Shown here in pieces: positions 7,901 to 16,183 of a DNA stretch of 64,000 nucleotides. Position 1 is the stretch's first letter; every line of letters begins with the position of its first letter. Origin of the DNA: JBBATK01 sp044228685. Lineage in GTDB: Bacteria > Bacteroidota > Ignavibacteria > Kapaibacteriales > NICIL-2. The position numbers were made by a program, and so were the translations under genes. The notes beneath the pieces are model-generated. The model had not been told where the DNA came from. It made no database searches and was given only the letters and a program-made list of their open reading frames with translations. The stretch spans positions 17,118-81,117 of the forward strand of contig JBGAUL010000022.1 of assembly GCA_044228685.1 (NCBI GenBank), written 5' to 3'.

Positions 7901-8492
7901 GTCGGTACACAATCTGAGTCAAGCTGATTCGCTGAGAGACTTTGTTGCACAAACGACAGGAATTCTATGTCGACAACTACAACGCTCCGATCGTCGAGAA
8001 ACACAAGCGGTACGATATCGCATTCAATTGTTTAGTTCGGCTAAGAGACATGATGCGGAAGAATACATCGCGAATAACTCGCGAAGATTTGCTGCCACTA
8101 TTCAACTCGACTATGACTTCTTGCTGAGACGCTATGTTGTGCTTGCAACAGAAACGTACCAAAGCACAGAAGCTGCGCAGAAGCGGCTCTCCCAAAGTGC
8201 CGGCTCATTTCGAGAGTCCGGTCAAATTGTTCCGGAGTCTGTTCCGGATTCAAGCTTCTACGTAGCATTCCAAAGTTTCAAGCTGTTCACAGATGCGCAG
8301 ACAAAGGCGCAGGAGCTGACGGCAAAGGAGGGAAAGGTCTTTGCTGTGGAATTCGATGTTGAAACTGGTGACTTCATTCTCTGCTTGAGCTCAGCATTTA
8401 ACTCGCGGTCTGAGGCCTTGCAACTTGCTGCGACCTTAAAGGGCAACACTCTGTTCCAGCACCCTCGTATTATTAGCTTTGGTCAGCATTGA
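4977..8492 (+). CDS. Outer-membrane usher-like protein with two C-terminal SPOR-like repeats
   Basis: This 1171-residue protein has a signal segment in the first 33 residues. Residues about 344-395 carry a usher plug-like motif (WQVELLRNGQF, then GTGHYRFTVPVYYGNM, then YTVRKYSPTGSI). Alternating beta-strand sequence on both sides fits a large outer-membrane barrel. An acidic loop at about residue 728 (FVDANGNGKYDEGEARV) looks calcium-binding, and a small beta-sandwich-like segment follows (VPFRVAGSIEGSIV). The C-terminus has two SPOR-like repeats, at about 1013-1085 (YRIQLFSSAKRHDAEEYI) and 1093-1168 (FYVAFQSFKLFTDAQTKAQ). SPOR domains bind bare glycan strands of peptidoglycan, a feature I do not know from ushers. 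ATGA overlap with the chaperone and the subunit genes upstream support a secretion-pore role. The usher call is moderate; the SPOR call rests on pattern only. Confidence 0.65.
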   Translation: MIRSQRNIAFFKMLLSIGLALTLVFNLRASASTATGTDAERTNAAERLVNAQGVTVFRDDREAEVTQAFVDFNYASAVRTVLTTQYEHETFYLPFVELCHLLQIDVNVDSKGTVLRGFYAPLSTRYELDVDHLTFRCRDTTIEIDPKEILIAPSEYYLAPSLLERAFRIRLQSDVHNLFVNLDSDAPLPILAAAKREHDWRLQSEKGSGDSWRSLNNGTYYPLLQGINRSWLNGAALGYQLNANRTGTQLSSAYSVRLGAQALGGDVVLASSGTWDQRGFQIQSLNNWQWRYGFEDNHYLNSIVAGSLPVASTIQHDQCLSLRMSNEPLQPRVFFDNNIIEGAAGPNWQVELLRNGQFQEAVRADGTGHYRFTVPVYYGNMVYTVRKYSPTGSISEENISFLIPQNYYPAGSVIYALNAGVRERDRAPLADLTSTIALSDRWNVVLRSEWSKELPKSTPYIMASTALRVLQGLNVNIDAVPGGMLRAGVNTMFSNFSLFECTHTVFLDGAYRQYVGGGSASVQETKLLLQAQRVLGLEWFNLRTALSRTELQTQDMYNLTADVNSTFAGVSMMLSYRNSTMMEHGQAFSTLRYDQHLNATCSYHVFGIGGLLGWFLDNSSLSLMSSYHVERKVFENASLSLSRSIASNLVLAINGSYDPLSHHISCGLNLGLNLPTCSMQAGTQYAQNTMSSVSASMNGALAYDANSNRFSFNRMDWIGTGAAGFRPFVDANGNGKYDEGEARVDVIFTTSQGGYSDGSDPNVQRVVAVPGYARINAVVDDESISNPNYVPASKEFSFYVVPNAFNTIDVPFRVAGSIEGSIVKSSQNKSSKLGGCRLMIDGLSDTTVHTTTLSFSDGGIYIGGLLPGKYVIHPDPNQLAILHAIAQPESREIEIKATAEGELHQNVDFELVVQSKTLPPSFGPSEGVAAQFEYNLAYRIEKQQADSLRETLVRTCHLKTVVRQSAKQIYGLWTESVHNLSQADSLRDFVAQTTGILCRQLQRSDRRETQAVRYRIQLFSSAKRHDAEEYIANNSRRFAATIQLDYDFLLRRYVVLATETYQSTEAAQKRLSQSAGSFRESGQIVPESVPDSSFYVAFQSFKLFTDAQTKAQELTAKEGKVFAVEFDVETGDFILCLSSAFNSRSEALQLAATLKGNTLFQHPRIISFGQH

Positions 8493-8502
8493 GCTTACCT
8501 TC

Positions 8503-10548
8503 TCATCTCCTCGGACTCAAAATCAAATCAACTTTATTAAGTGCTGATTCTGATCCTAACAATCGAATCAATGCTGGACGCATGAGGGCGGGATAGTGTC
8601 CTTTGTTGAGACGGATCTCTTTATCAAAACTCAACTCATTCTTGCCACGCGAGATCGTAAAAGCCAACGAGCCAAGTTCATTTCGCTCATTGCGTTTTGA
8701 AGAGTCAAGTGTGCAGACCCACGCCGCGGGATATCTCACTTGTAGAGTCGTATGAAACACGCTATTCGATGGAAGATAAACTCCAGCATGATGCGATGTA
8801 TTGGAGAGCGTTGAATCGCGCACTGGATCAAAGCTCAGTAACTCATTGAGAGCTATTGTTGATGCCCCGGAACCTGTCGCCGCGAAGCAATTGCTGATGC
8901 GAAAGTGCATGTGAACTTCCAGTGGAAGCCACGAGGAAAGTTGATTCTTGATATCATAGGCCATGGCGTTCTGCTCCTCCATACTCAGATCCCAGGAAAT
9001 TGGCAGAGCGTCGAGAAGTGTCTTGCGAATTTCTCGCTCGGTAAAGCGAGATGACTCACGAAGCTCATCACGTAGATAACCGGCGAATTGTCCGCGACAC
9101 TTGAATTGTAGTTCGAGTTCAGCACTGTGATTTTCCGCAATCGTCATTGTGATCTTGCACTCGCGTTCGTCAAGCTGTGCGTCGCTTGTTTGAAGACGGT
9201 AGAAACGAGTTGAGTCCGGATTTTCATTGACGATGAGCGCTGTGTTGTCAAGCCAATTCGGGAATTCATGACGAGGAATTGAGGGGTTGGCAGGGAAGAT
9301 GTACTCTTCTGTCGCAGACTTGTTGATGTAGCGCAAGGCGATGGTTGAGAATTCGTCGCGACGAATAAAACGACTATCGAATATCCCATATTCATCACCG
9401 CGCAGCAAAACGAAATCGGTTGAGACGCCTGCAATACGAAGCATGGCTTGGGTCAGACCAACAATCATCGATGCGCTTCCATACTTGTCTTGCAGCACCT
9501 GCTCGAAACTCTCGTTCGTCGACAACGCGCCGCTCTTGTCAACTCGGATGTTGGATTGAACCCATTGCAAAACGCTATCAACGCACTCGTCTGCATTACG
9601 ACAATAGCGCGTCAAGAGCGTGGTCTGTGACCCAAGCGCTGCGCTTGTTATGTCGCTCTGTTGCGGAATGCGTTGCGAGAAATAATCATGAAATAAATCC
9701 AAACGCGGTTGTGTCCACGTCAACTCCGGTTCATCATAACGAAACTGAAAGTAATCAGCAGCACTCAGCAAACGTTCTGAGAATGGCAGATCGGCAACTG
9801 CTTTGACCTGGGTTGCCTGATAAACATAACGCTGCTGCTGAGCCCAGCTTTCTTCCTGCACCGGCTTCATGCGATGTTCTTTGCCGTCGCTTCCACGTTT
9901 CCAGCGTAAGTGACGCGCCCGCTCAACACGTATAATGAGCGACAAGCTATCGCAATACAAATCACGATTTACCATTAATGGATGCGCATCAAACTGGTCG
10001 TGTATTTCGGATTGGTAGGAAACTTCCACCAGTGTTCCTCGATTTAGCGCGGATACTGTGAAGTCCAAGGTTTCGGAATTGTCGTCGGTGTTGCGCGTCG
10101 TTACAGCATCGCTCAATCGATAATCATGCTGCGTGCGATCCGGATCCTGCACCACGATACTGCAATACTGACACTCCTCATTTGGTGCCAGGCGGAGGCT
10201 GAAGTGTTCGGTGCCGCGGTGTAGTTGACTATCCAGCACGACAATGCGTTGTGTGACGATGTGTAAGTACGGTTCTTCGGCATCGACGTCAAACTGGTCG
10301 ATCAATCGCTCATCTACGAAATCATACACTGCTTTCTCGTCAGGAAACTGCTGCAGATAGCTCGCTACACTGCGTCGAGTGGTGATGTCGTGAGGTGTTC
10401 TCGGACGCGAAGCGGTAGTTGTCGTTGTACTCGGCCATGATCTACGACCTGAACCCTTGTACTGATAGCTGGGAAATGTACAGGCGTAAAAGAACGAACA
10501 GACGATACAAAGTATGACGAGGAGTGTCGGAACGGTGCTGTTTTTCAT
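8503..10548 (-). CDS. Lipoprotein with DUF3857-like and degenerate transglutaminase-like domains
   Basis: This 681-residue protein starts with a lipoprotein signal (CSFFYAC, Cys23). Residues 95-300 look like a DUF3857 beta domain and 310-440 like the transglutaminase fold normally joined to it. The catalytic residues are gone. The family's Y-G-D-C is YGSA here (Cys to Ala359), the H of the F-N-H strand is Thr402 (DEFSTIAL), and the Asp of L-D-P is Ala420 (FPANPS). The fold is therefore probably kept for binding rather than catalysis. The C-terminal 240 residues are beta-rich. It converges on the usher-like gene, 10 bases apart, and is divergent from the oxidoreductase gene upstream. A Ser/Thr-rich linker follows the lipid Cys. 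Its role is unknown. Confidence 0.65.
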   Translation of the reverse strand: MKNSTVPTLLVILCIVCSFFYACTFPSYQYKGSGRRSWPSTTTTTASRPRTPHDITTRRSVASYLQQFPDEKAVYDFVDERLIDQFDVDAEEPYLHIVTQRIVVLDSQLHRGTEHFSLRLAPNEECQYCSIVVQDPDRTQHDYRLSDAVTTRNTDDNSETLDFTVSALNRGTLVEVSYQSEIHDQFDAHPLMVNRDLYCDSLSLIIRVERARHLRWKRGSDGKEHRMKPVQEESWAQQQRYVYQATQVKAVADLPFSERLLSAADYFQFRYDEPELTWTQPRLDLFHDYFSQRIPQQSDITSAALGSQTTLLTRYCRNADECVDSVLQWVQSNIRVDKSGALSTNESFEQVLQDKYGSASMIVGLTQAMLRIAGVSTDFVLLRGDEYGIFDSRFIRRDEFSTIALRYINKSATEEYIFPANPSIPRHEFPNWLDNTALIVNENPDSTRFYRLQTSDAQLDERECKITMTIAENHSAELELQFKCRGQFAGYLRDELRESSRFTEREIRKTLLDALPISWDLSMEEQNAMAYDIKNQLSSWLPLEVHMHFRISNCFAATGSGASTIALNELLSFDPVRDSTLSNTSHHAGVYLPSNSVFHTTLQVRYPAAWVCTLDSSKRNERNELGSLAFTISRGKNELSFDKEIRLNKGHYPALMRPALIRLLGSESALNKVDLILSPRR

Positions 10549-10764
10549 ATTGAGTTGAGCAGTGCCTTCATAGCATCCAAATTCAGGAAAGTGTCGTGCG
10601 CCAGCAAGTATGAAGCGTTAAAAGAGCTAACTGACGTAGATAATAGACGAGATCGGAGGACCCAAGGTTTGCACAGAACGACACCGTTATTCAAAAAATC
10701 CACCTCGAGTCCGTCCTATTGCACCCCACATCGTAATTTGCCAGTTCTCAATCGACAAACCTTT

Positions 10765-12906
10765 ATGCTGCAAGTCCTTCAACATCTCAAGAGCGGTGAA
10801 CTTAGTATCGAAGAAATTCCGGCACCGGGCTGTAGATCGGGCGGAGTGTTGGTGCGAACTGTATCCTCGCTCATCAGCGCCGGCACCGAGCGCAGCAGCG
10901 TGTCGTCAGCTCAAAGTTCCTTGCTCGATCGCGCCCGCAAACAACCGGATCAGGTAAAGCAGGTGTTTGAGATGGTGAAAAAGGATGGATTGATGAACAC
11001 TGTAACCAAGGTGTTGAATCGATTGGATTCGTATAAAACGCTTGGATACAGTTCAGCAGGAGTGGTGGTTGAATCTCGCTGCGACGAGTTCGCCGTCGGC
11101 GATCGCGTAGCCTGTGCCGGCGCACAGTTTGCTCACCATGCAGAATACGTTTCCGTACCCAAGAATCTGGTTGCGCGCATTCCCGAAGGCGTGAGTTTTG
11201 ATGATGCGGCTTACACGACTGTTGGCGCTATTGCGCTGCAAGGTGTTCGTCAAGCTGATTTACGTTTGGGTGAAAGTGTTGTGGTGATTGGACTCGGACT
11301 TCTGGGCCAGCTCACAGTACAACTACTCAAAGCAAGCGGATGTCAGGTGATTGGTCTCGATGTCAATGAATCTTTGTTCGATCGCGCTCGTGCTTATGGT
11401 TGCGATGCGACGCTCAAAAGTGGCGCAGAAGCACTGCCAACCATTGCTGCACTGACCAAGGGAATTGGTCCGGATGCCGTGATCATCACCGCCAGCACCG
11501 TCTCAAACGAACCCATCGAACTATCGATGAAGATGCTGCGCAAGCGCGGTCGCATTGTGATTGTTGGCGTGACGGGAATGGATTTACCGCGTTCTCCTTT
11601 TTACGAAAAAGAAATTGAAGTTAGAATTTCCTGCAGCTATGGTCCTGGACGCTACGATCCGCTCTACGAAGAAGGCGGCGTTGATTATCCGGCCGGCTTC
11701 GTGCGCTGGACAGAGAATCGCAACATGCAGGCTTTCCTGGAGTGTATTGGACGAGGCTCGGTGAATGTCTCAAGCATGACGACCCACCGCTTTAGCTTAA
11801 CTGATGCCTCCAAAGCCTATGATCTCATCACAGGTAAGAGTGCTGAACCATCATTAGGTATTGTCTTGCAATATCCTGAGCGTGCCAAAGCCTCAGATCG
11901 CAGCGTCGTGAAGTCAGCCGCAGCACAAGCTCAATCGCGCGTCGGAATTGGTCTCATTGGTGCAGGCAGTTTCGCTCAATCCATGCTTCTGCCTCCGCTC
12001 AAAGCTCAGGGCGCAGTGATGATTTCCGTTAGTACCTCAACTCCGGCCAATGCTCACTCCGTGGCGCAGCGCTATGGTTTTGCGCAAGCAACGACCGATA
12101 GCGAAGCAGTGATTCAAAATCCCGATGTGAGTTGTGTCGTTTGTGCTTCGCCGCACAGTTCACACGCACGTTATGTGCTGAAGGCATTAGAAGCCGGTAA
12201 GGCAATTTTCGTCGAGAAGCCGTTGTGTATCAGCCCTGAAGAATTGATTCAAATTGATGAGGCTCAGCGCAAGCACAACGGACGTATTATGGTTGGATTC
12301 AATCGTCGCTTCTCCGCATCCTTCGTTGCGATGAAGAAGTTCCTGAGTCCGCGTCGTGATCCGCTTACCATGCTGTATCGAGTGAATGCAGGATTTATTC
12401 CAAAGACCCATTGGATTCAAGCGCCGGATCAAGGTGGACGCATCGTCGGTGAAGTGTGTCACTTCATCGATTGCATGTGTTATCTCTCGGATGCGCTACC
12501 GACTACAGTTTCAGCGATAGCATCAATATCATCCAATGCCCAAAGCGTCAATCATGACAACGTGTGCATCACGATTGGTTTTAGTGATGGATCATCGGGC
12601 ACTATCCTCTATACGGCAGCAGGCGACGCTAGCTTGCCTAAAGAGTATTGCGAAGCTCACTGTGAGCAGCGCAGTGCAGTCATGGACAATTTCAAAACAG
12701 TCCATTTCTACAGCGGCAAGAAACACCGTTCTCAAAGTTTCGACGGTAGCAAGGGTCATGCTGAAGAAATCAAAGCTACCCTCGATGCTCTTCGCAACGG
12801 CGCTCCAATGCCTATTGCCTACGAAGTCATTCGCGCCATAACCGCAGCCACACTAGCAGCAGAAGAAAGTCTGAACGTGCAGGAAATGATGAAAATCGTT
12901 CCCTAA
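10765..12906 (+). CDS. Bi-domain oxidoreductase (Zn-type MDR dehydrogenase fused to Gfo/Idh/MocA)
   Basis: The protein has 713 residues from the ATG at 10765. Seventy more codons are open upstream, but MLQVLQHLKSGELSIEEIPA is the normal family beginning. Residues 1-370 form a medium-chain dehydrogenase (NAD-binding VVVIGLGLLGQLTVQLL at about 172; SAGTERSSV near the start). From about 392 a second Rossmann domain (VGIGLIGAGSFAQSM) leads into Gfo/Idh/MocA signatures (EKPLCISPEEL, VGFNRRFS). Such fusions usually sit in surface polysaccharide loci and are thought to oxidise and reduce sugar intermediates; substrates are mostly unknown. A polysaccharide deacetylase follows 54 bases later. The region 10549-10764 must hold the divergent promoters. 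Confidence 0.85.
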   Translation: MLQVLQHLKSGELSIEEIPAPGCRSGGVLVRTVSSLISAGTERSSVSSAQSSLLDRARKQPDQVKQVFEMVKKDGLMNTVTKVLNRLDSYKTLGYSSAGVVVESRCDEFAVGDRVACAGAQFAHHAEYVSVPKNLVARIPEGVSFDDAAYTTVGAIALQGVRQADLRLGESVVVIGLGLLGQLTVQLLKASGCQVIGLDVNESLFDRARAYGCDATLKSGAEALPTIAALTKGIGPDAVIITASTVSNEPIELSMKMLRKRGRIVIVGVTGMDLPRSPFYEKEIEVRISCSYGPGRYDPLYEEGGVDYPAGFVRWTENRNMQAFLECIGRGSVNVSSMTTHRFSLTDASKAYDLITGKSAEPSLGIVLQYPERAKASDRSVVKSAAAQAQSRVGIGLIGAGSFAQSMLLPPLKAQGAVMISVSTSTPANAHSVAQRYGFAQATTDSEAVIQNPDVSCVVCASPHSSHARYVLKALEAGKAIFVEKPLCISPEELIQIDEAQRKHNGRIMVGFNRRFSASFVAMKKFLSPRRDPLTMLYRVNAGFIPKTHWIQAPDQGGRIVGEVCHFIDCMCYLSDALPTTVSAIASISSNAQSVNHDNVCITIGFSDGSSGTILYTAAGDASLPKEYCEAHCEQRSAVMDNFKTVHFYSGKKHRSQSFDGSKGHAEEIKATLDALRNGAPMPIAYEVIRAITAATLAAEESLNVQEMMKIVP

Positions 12907-12960
12907 TTCAAACTGCTCATCTGTTCTCGACTTCAGTTACAATTCTTGCAAAGGATCAAG

Positions 12961-13905
12961 ATGCCTCAGCTATGCCTTTTGCTTTTGTTGATATTTATGC
13001 TCGCTAGCCAATCGCTTCAAGCGCAAACTCGTGGTCGCATTGCAATCACGATTGATGATCCTCAGACCAAGGAAATGCCCTTGATGTCGGCGGCTCAGTA
13101 TGACGAAGCGATTCGCACTGCCTTGGATAAACATCATTGTCAAGCAGCGTTGTTTGTGTGCGCGAAGAGGGTGTCGGATGGAAGGGGCAAACAACTCTTG
13201 ACTCACTGGGACGAGGCGGGTCATCTCATCTGCAATCACTCTGTTAATCATCCTTCCTTTGCATCGAAACTCATCTCGGCTCAAGAGTGCTGTCTAGAGA
13301 TTGCCAAGTGTGACAGCCTCATTCAACAATACAAGCACTACACAAAGCTCTTTCGTTTTCCTTTTCTGAAAGAAGGGAACACTGTCGAGCGACGAGATAG
13401 TATTCGGGCTTGGATGCACGAGCACGGCTACCGAAACGGCGTTGTGACCATCGATGCATCAGATTGGTACGTAGACCAAGAACTGCGCAAAGCGCTGGTT
13501 GATGACATGAAGACGGACACTCGAGTCTATGCCGAGTATTATTTCCAGCACATACTTGATCGCATCAACTATTACGACTCGCTGGCGCACGCTGTCGGGA
13601 TTAGGATCAAGGTACACACACTGCTCATTCATCACAGTCTGCTCAACGGACTCTTCCTAGACGAATTGCTTAGTAGAATTGAAGCGCAAGGATGGAGTTT
13701 GGCTAACGCCAGCGATGCATTCGCACAAGATATCTTGACGACAGAACCGGATATGATTCCTGCCGGTGAAGGTTTAGTGTGGTCAATAGCTAGCACGAAA
13801 CCCGAAATCAAAAAGACACTTCGTTATCCTGCCGAAGATGGTGAATACGAAGAGCAAAAATTTCTCGATTTCAAAACAAAGTTTAAGTCGCAACAGTCAC
13901 GATAA
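12961..13905 (+). CDS. Exported polysaccharide deacetylase (NodB fold)
   Basis: This is a 314-residue protein. The ATG at 12961 is preferred because AAAGGA lies five to ten bases upstream and a signal peptide (LCLLLLLIFMLASQSLQA) follows at once; a TTG 15 bases earlier is less likely. NodB motifs: IAITIDDPQ (Asp base and metal Asp), HSVNHPSF (metal His pair), RFPFLKEGN and LLIHHSLLNG near the end. Family members remove acetyl groups from N-acetylated sugars of peptidoglycan or surface glycans outside the cytoplasm. The substrate cannot be read from the sequence. It follows the bi-domain oxidoreductase on the same strand and may be cotranscribed with it. Confidence 0.85.
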   Translation: MPQLCLLLLLIFMLASQSLQAQTRGRIAITIDDPQTKEMPLMSAAQYDEAIRTALDKHHCQAALFVCAKRVSDGRGKQLLTHWDEAGHLICNHSVNHPSFASKLISAQECCLEIAKCDSLIQQYKHYTKLFRFPFLKEGNTVERRDSIRAWMHEHGYRNGVVTIDASDWYVDQELRKALVDDMKTDTRVYAEYYFQHILDRINYYDSLAHAVGIRIKVHTLLIHHSLLNGLFLDELLSRIEAQGWSLANASDAFAQDILTTEPDMIPAGEGLVWSIASTKPEIKKTLRYPAEDGEYEEQKFLDFKTKFKSQQSR

Positions 13906-14179
13906 CAGTGAACGCGAATGCCAATATGCATCTCTGTGAATTGAATGGTGAGAGTTCCGCTCATCGATTTGGAAAGTGGTTAATAGAACGCGAAGAGATT
14001 GAAGTTCGCTAGTAGCAGTGTTTTGCGTGTGAGTCCCTGCAGGCAGTCGTACCGAGTCGAAGTAATTAATGACGAAATGTGAAGGATTTAAAATTTACTT
14101 TGAATAATATTGACGGATTTGCGAGTTTGAAGAAGACACAAAGTGACGGTCTGTTTCTTTCACTATTTGGGGAAATTCG
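13906..14179. other. Intergenic, probable promoter of the beta-barrel gene
   Basis: This 274-base stretch is A/T-rich in its last 100 bases and ends with TTGGGGAAATTCG before the ATG at 14180, a usable ribosome-binding site. No gene or terminator was recognised. Confidence 0.4.
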
Positions 14180-14863
14180 ATGAGAGCTATTAAAGTGCTG
14201 TTCATTGTGCTGTGCTTGAGCACTGTTGCTGCTTACGCCGGTGACTTGTTTGGTCGAGTTCAAGTTGGTGCAAATCTTTCGTCAATAAGTCACGACTCAT
14301 TGTCTGCAGGAGAAAAGACGACTTCTGCAACATTCGTATCGTTTGGAGTTGGTTTAGATATTCCTTTGGATTCAAAAGAGTCGGTTGTCTTGCGAGGTGA
14401 GTTGTGGTACATGAATAAAGGAGGCACTTTTGAAGAGAGTAGCTCCATATTCGGAGTGCCATTCTCAGTAAAATCCACAGAGAGATTCAGTTACTTACAA
14501 ATCAATCCACTTATTCAAGTCAAAGTTGTGAATAGTCCGGTGGTGGGAGTTGGTCTGTTTGCGGGACCCGGTCTTGCATTTCTAATGACTAATCATGCTT
14601 CGGCTGAGTTTACTAGCGGAGGGAGTACTAATTCAACTGATACGACATTAGACAACAGTAATTTTTCTTCGATGGAATTGAGCGTGATTTTCGGAGCAGA
14701 AGCAGTTATTCCGGTATCATCGAGTTTCGATATTGTTGGTGGACTTCGTTACAATCTTGGTCTGTCTAATGTAGACAATCCAGATGATCCTCCGGGAACC
14801 TCCGAGCCGAAATTCACTATAAACGCGCTTGGTGTTACAGCCGGTGTCCGTATCAAGCTATAG
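14180..14863 (+). CDS. Outer-membrane beta-barrel protein
   Basis: This 227-residue protein has a signal peptide ending YAGD. The rest is alternating strand sequence of the small outer-membrane barrel type (FGRVQVGANLSSI at the start, VGVGLFAGPGLAFLM in the middle), and it ends in a typical barrel C-terminus (NALGVTAGVRIKL). Barrels of this PorT/OmpA-barrel-like class are common in Bacteroidota and mostly have no assigned function. It stands alone, with its own ribosome-binding site and a terminator just downstream. Confidence 0.8.
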   Translation: MRAIKVLFIVLCLSTVAAYAGDLFGRVQVGANLSSISHDSLSAGEKTTSATFVSFGVGLDIPLDSKESVVLRGELWYMNKGGTFEESSSIFGVPFSVKSTERFSYLQINPLIQVKVVNSPVVGVGLFAGPGLAFLMTNHASAEFTSGGSTNSTDTTLDNSNFSSMELSVIFGAEAVIPVSSSFDIVGGLRYNLGLSNVDNPDDPPGTSEPKFTINALGVTAGVRIKL

Positions 14864-14888
14864 TATTTTAATTATGACGATCTGATAC

Positions 14889-14918
14889 AAGCAGGGTTCA
14901 TTGAACTCTGCTTTTTTT
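14889..14918 (+). terminator. Intrinsic terminator of the beta-barrel gene
   Basis: AAGCAGGGTTCA and TGAACTCTGCTT pair with one mismatch, and a TTTTTTT run follows. It lies 26 bases after the beta-barrel stop codon, between convergent genes. Confidence 0.75.
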
Positions 14919-14947
14919 GTGCCGTTCAGAAAGTCGACGAAGCCGCT

Positions 14948-16180
14948 TCAGCGGACTCTCGGGCCTAATCTACTCAAGAGCAAAGCAGTGGCATAGTCTG
15001 CGGCCAATGCGACAATCGGAATAATCCCAACGCGCATCATGCTCTGATAGCGGGGAAGGGGAAAGAAAATTACAACAGTGATACAGGAGCAGATGATGTA
15101 TATCCAGAGTTCAGGTTGTATGCCGATCCGTTGGTTGAGTTGACGTTGCAATCCAATAATCAGCAGAAGAATAAGTAGGCAGCTGGGCACCAAGTATGCA
15201 AGGTGCATGCTGCGAGAGTCCGAAGTATCGATAGTGATGAAGTTCAATAACTTCTGTGCGCTTAGTCCTAGCTCTCGCATCGGTTGTTCTCGAATCGTGC
15301 GAAGTGCTTCGGCGCGGTGCAGAGAATCGACGGAAAGCTCAATGTGCTCGTTGAAGGGGAGAGCACGAATGCGGGCGCGGAGAGAATCATCGGACCACAC
15401 ACCAACGCTGTAGGGATTGTGTCCTCGATATAAATTCATACCGCCACTCGTCGTTAAGGGTACAAACTCATGGAAGACACTGGCATTGCGAGCTATCCAA
15501 GGAACAAGAAACAAAAGACAGCCCACGACTATTGACGAAGCGGCAGAGTAGCGCTTTTTCCAGAGTTGGTATGCGACAACAACGCCAAGAAACAACAGTG
15601 CCTCTGCACGCATGGAAAGTAAAAGGGCGCTTGTCACGCAGATGCTTAGAACTTGCCACGACTTATTTGCGAATTGTCGATTAAGGACTAAGACTAAAAT
15701 CAACACACAGAGTTGCACAAACACAGTTGATGAAACAGTGTTTGCGCTGACGATCATTTCAGGGAGCAGAGCGTAGATAGCAGCGGACCATAGAGCAACT
15801 CTCTGACCAAAGCAGTGCAGGCTGAGATAGTAGAGAATTAAGCACACACCAACAGCCGCAAGAATTTGTGTGAAGCAGAAGTAGAAGGATCGCAGTGCGG
15901 GACTATCTAACAGGAAGCCACTGTAGACAAACAGTGTGTAGCCGGGCATCATCAAAGCAGAAGGCTGTACCGTTGCCTGACACTGATAGCGATAGCTGTA
16001 ATCGTCCGAGGTTTTTGAGAAACAGGAATATCCTTTTCCCTCAGACATGTATCGGGCAATGATTCCGTATTCTGCGTAGCGCTCGTCGTTGTGGTCGACT
16101 ATAAACAACCAGAACAGCATTCGACTGACGAAGCAGAAGAGCAGGATGAGCTTGAGTCGATGCTGATTCGGGATTGACAT
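14948..16180 (-). CDS. GT39-like membrane glycosyltransferase
   Basis: This 410-residue protein has about ten hydrophobic segments. The first periplasmic loop carries HNDERYAEYGIIARYM, the acidic loop typical of the dolichyl- or polyprenyl-phosphate sugar transferase family (GT39 / ArnT-like), followed by PSALMMPGYTLFVYSGF. Such enzymes move a sugar from a lipid carrier to a protein or lipid on the outer face of the inner membrane. It starts 3 bases after the PhoD-like gene ends, so the two form an operon. Acceptor and sugar are unknown. The start is the ATG next to the PhoD stop codon. Confidence 0.75.
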   Translation of the reverse strand: MSIPNQHRLKLILLFCFVSRMLFWLFIVDHNDERYAEYGIIARYMSEGKGYSCFSKTSDDYSYRYQCQATVQPSALMMPGYTLFVYSGFLLDSPALRSFYFCFTQILAAVGVCLILYYLSLHCFGQRVALWSAAIYALLPEMIVSANTVSSTVFVQLCVLILVLVLNRQFANKSWQVLSICVTSALLLSMRAEALLFLGVVVAYQLWKKRYSAASSIVVGCLLFLVPWIARNASVFHEFVPLTTSGGMNLYRGHNPYSVGVWSDDSLRARIRALPFNEHIELSVDSLHRAEALRTIREQPMRELGLSAQKLLNFITIDTSDSRSMHLAYLVPSCLLILLLIIGLQRQLNQRIGIQPELWIYIICSCITVVIFFPLPRYQSMMRVGIIPIVALAADYATALLLSRLGPRVR

Positions 16181-16183
16181 GAT

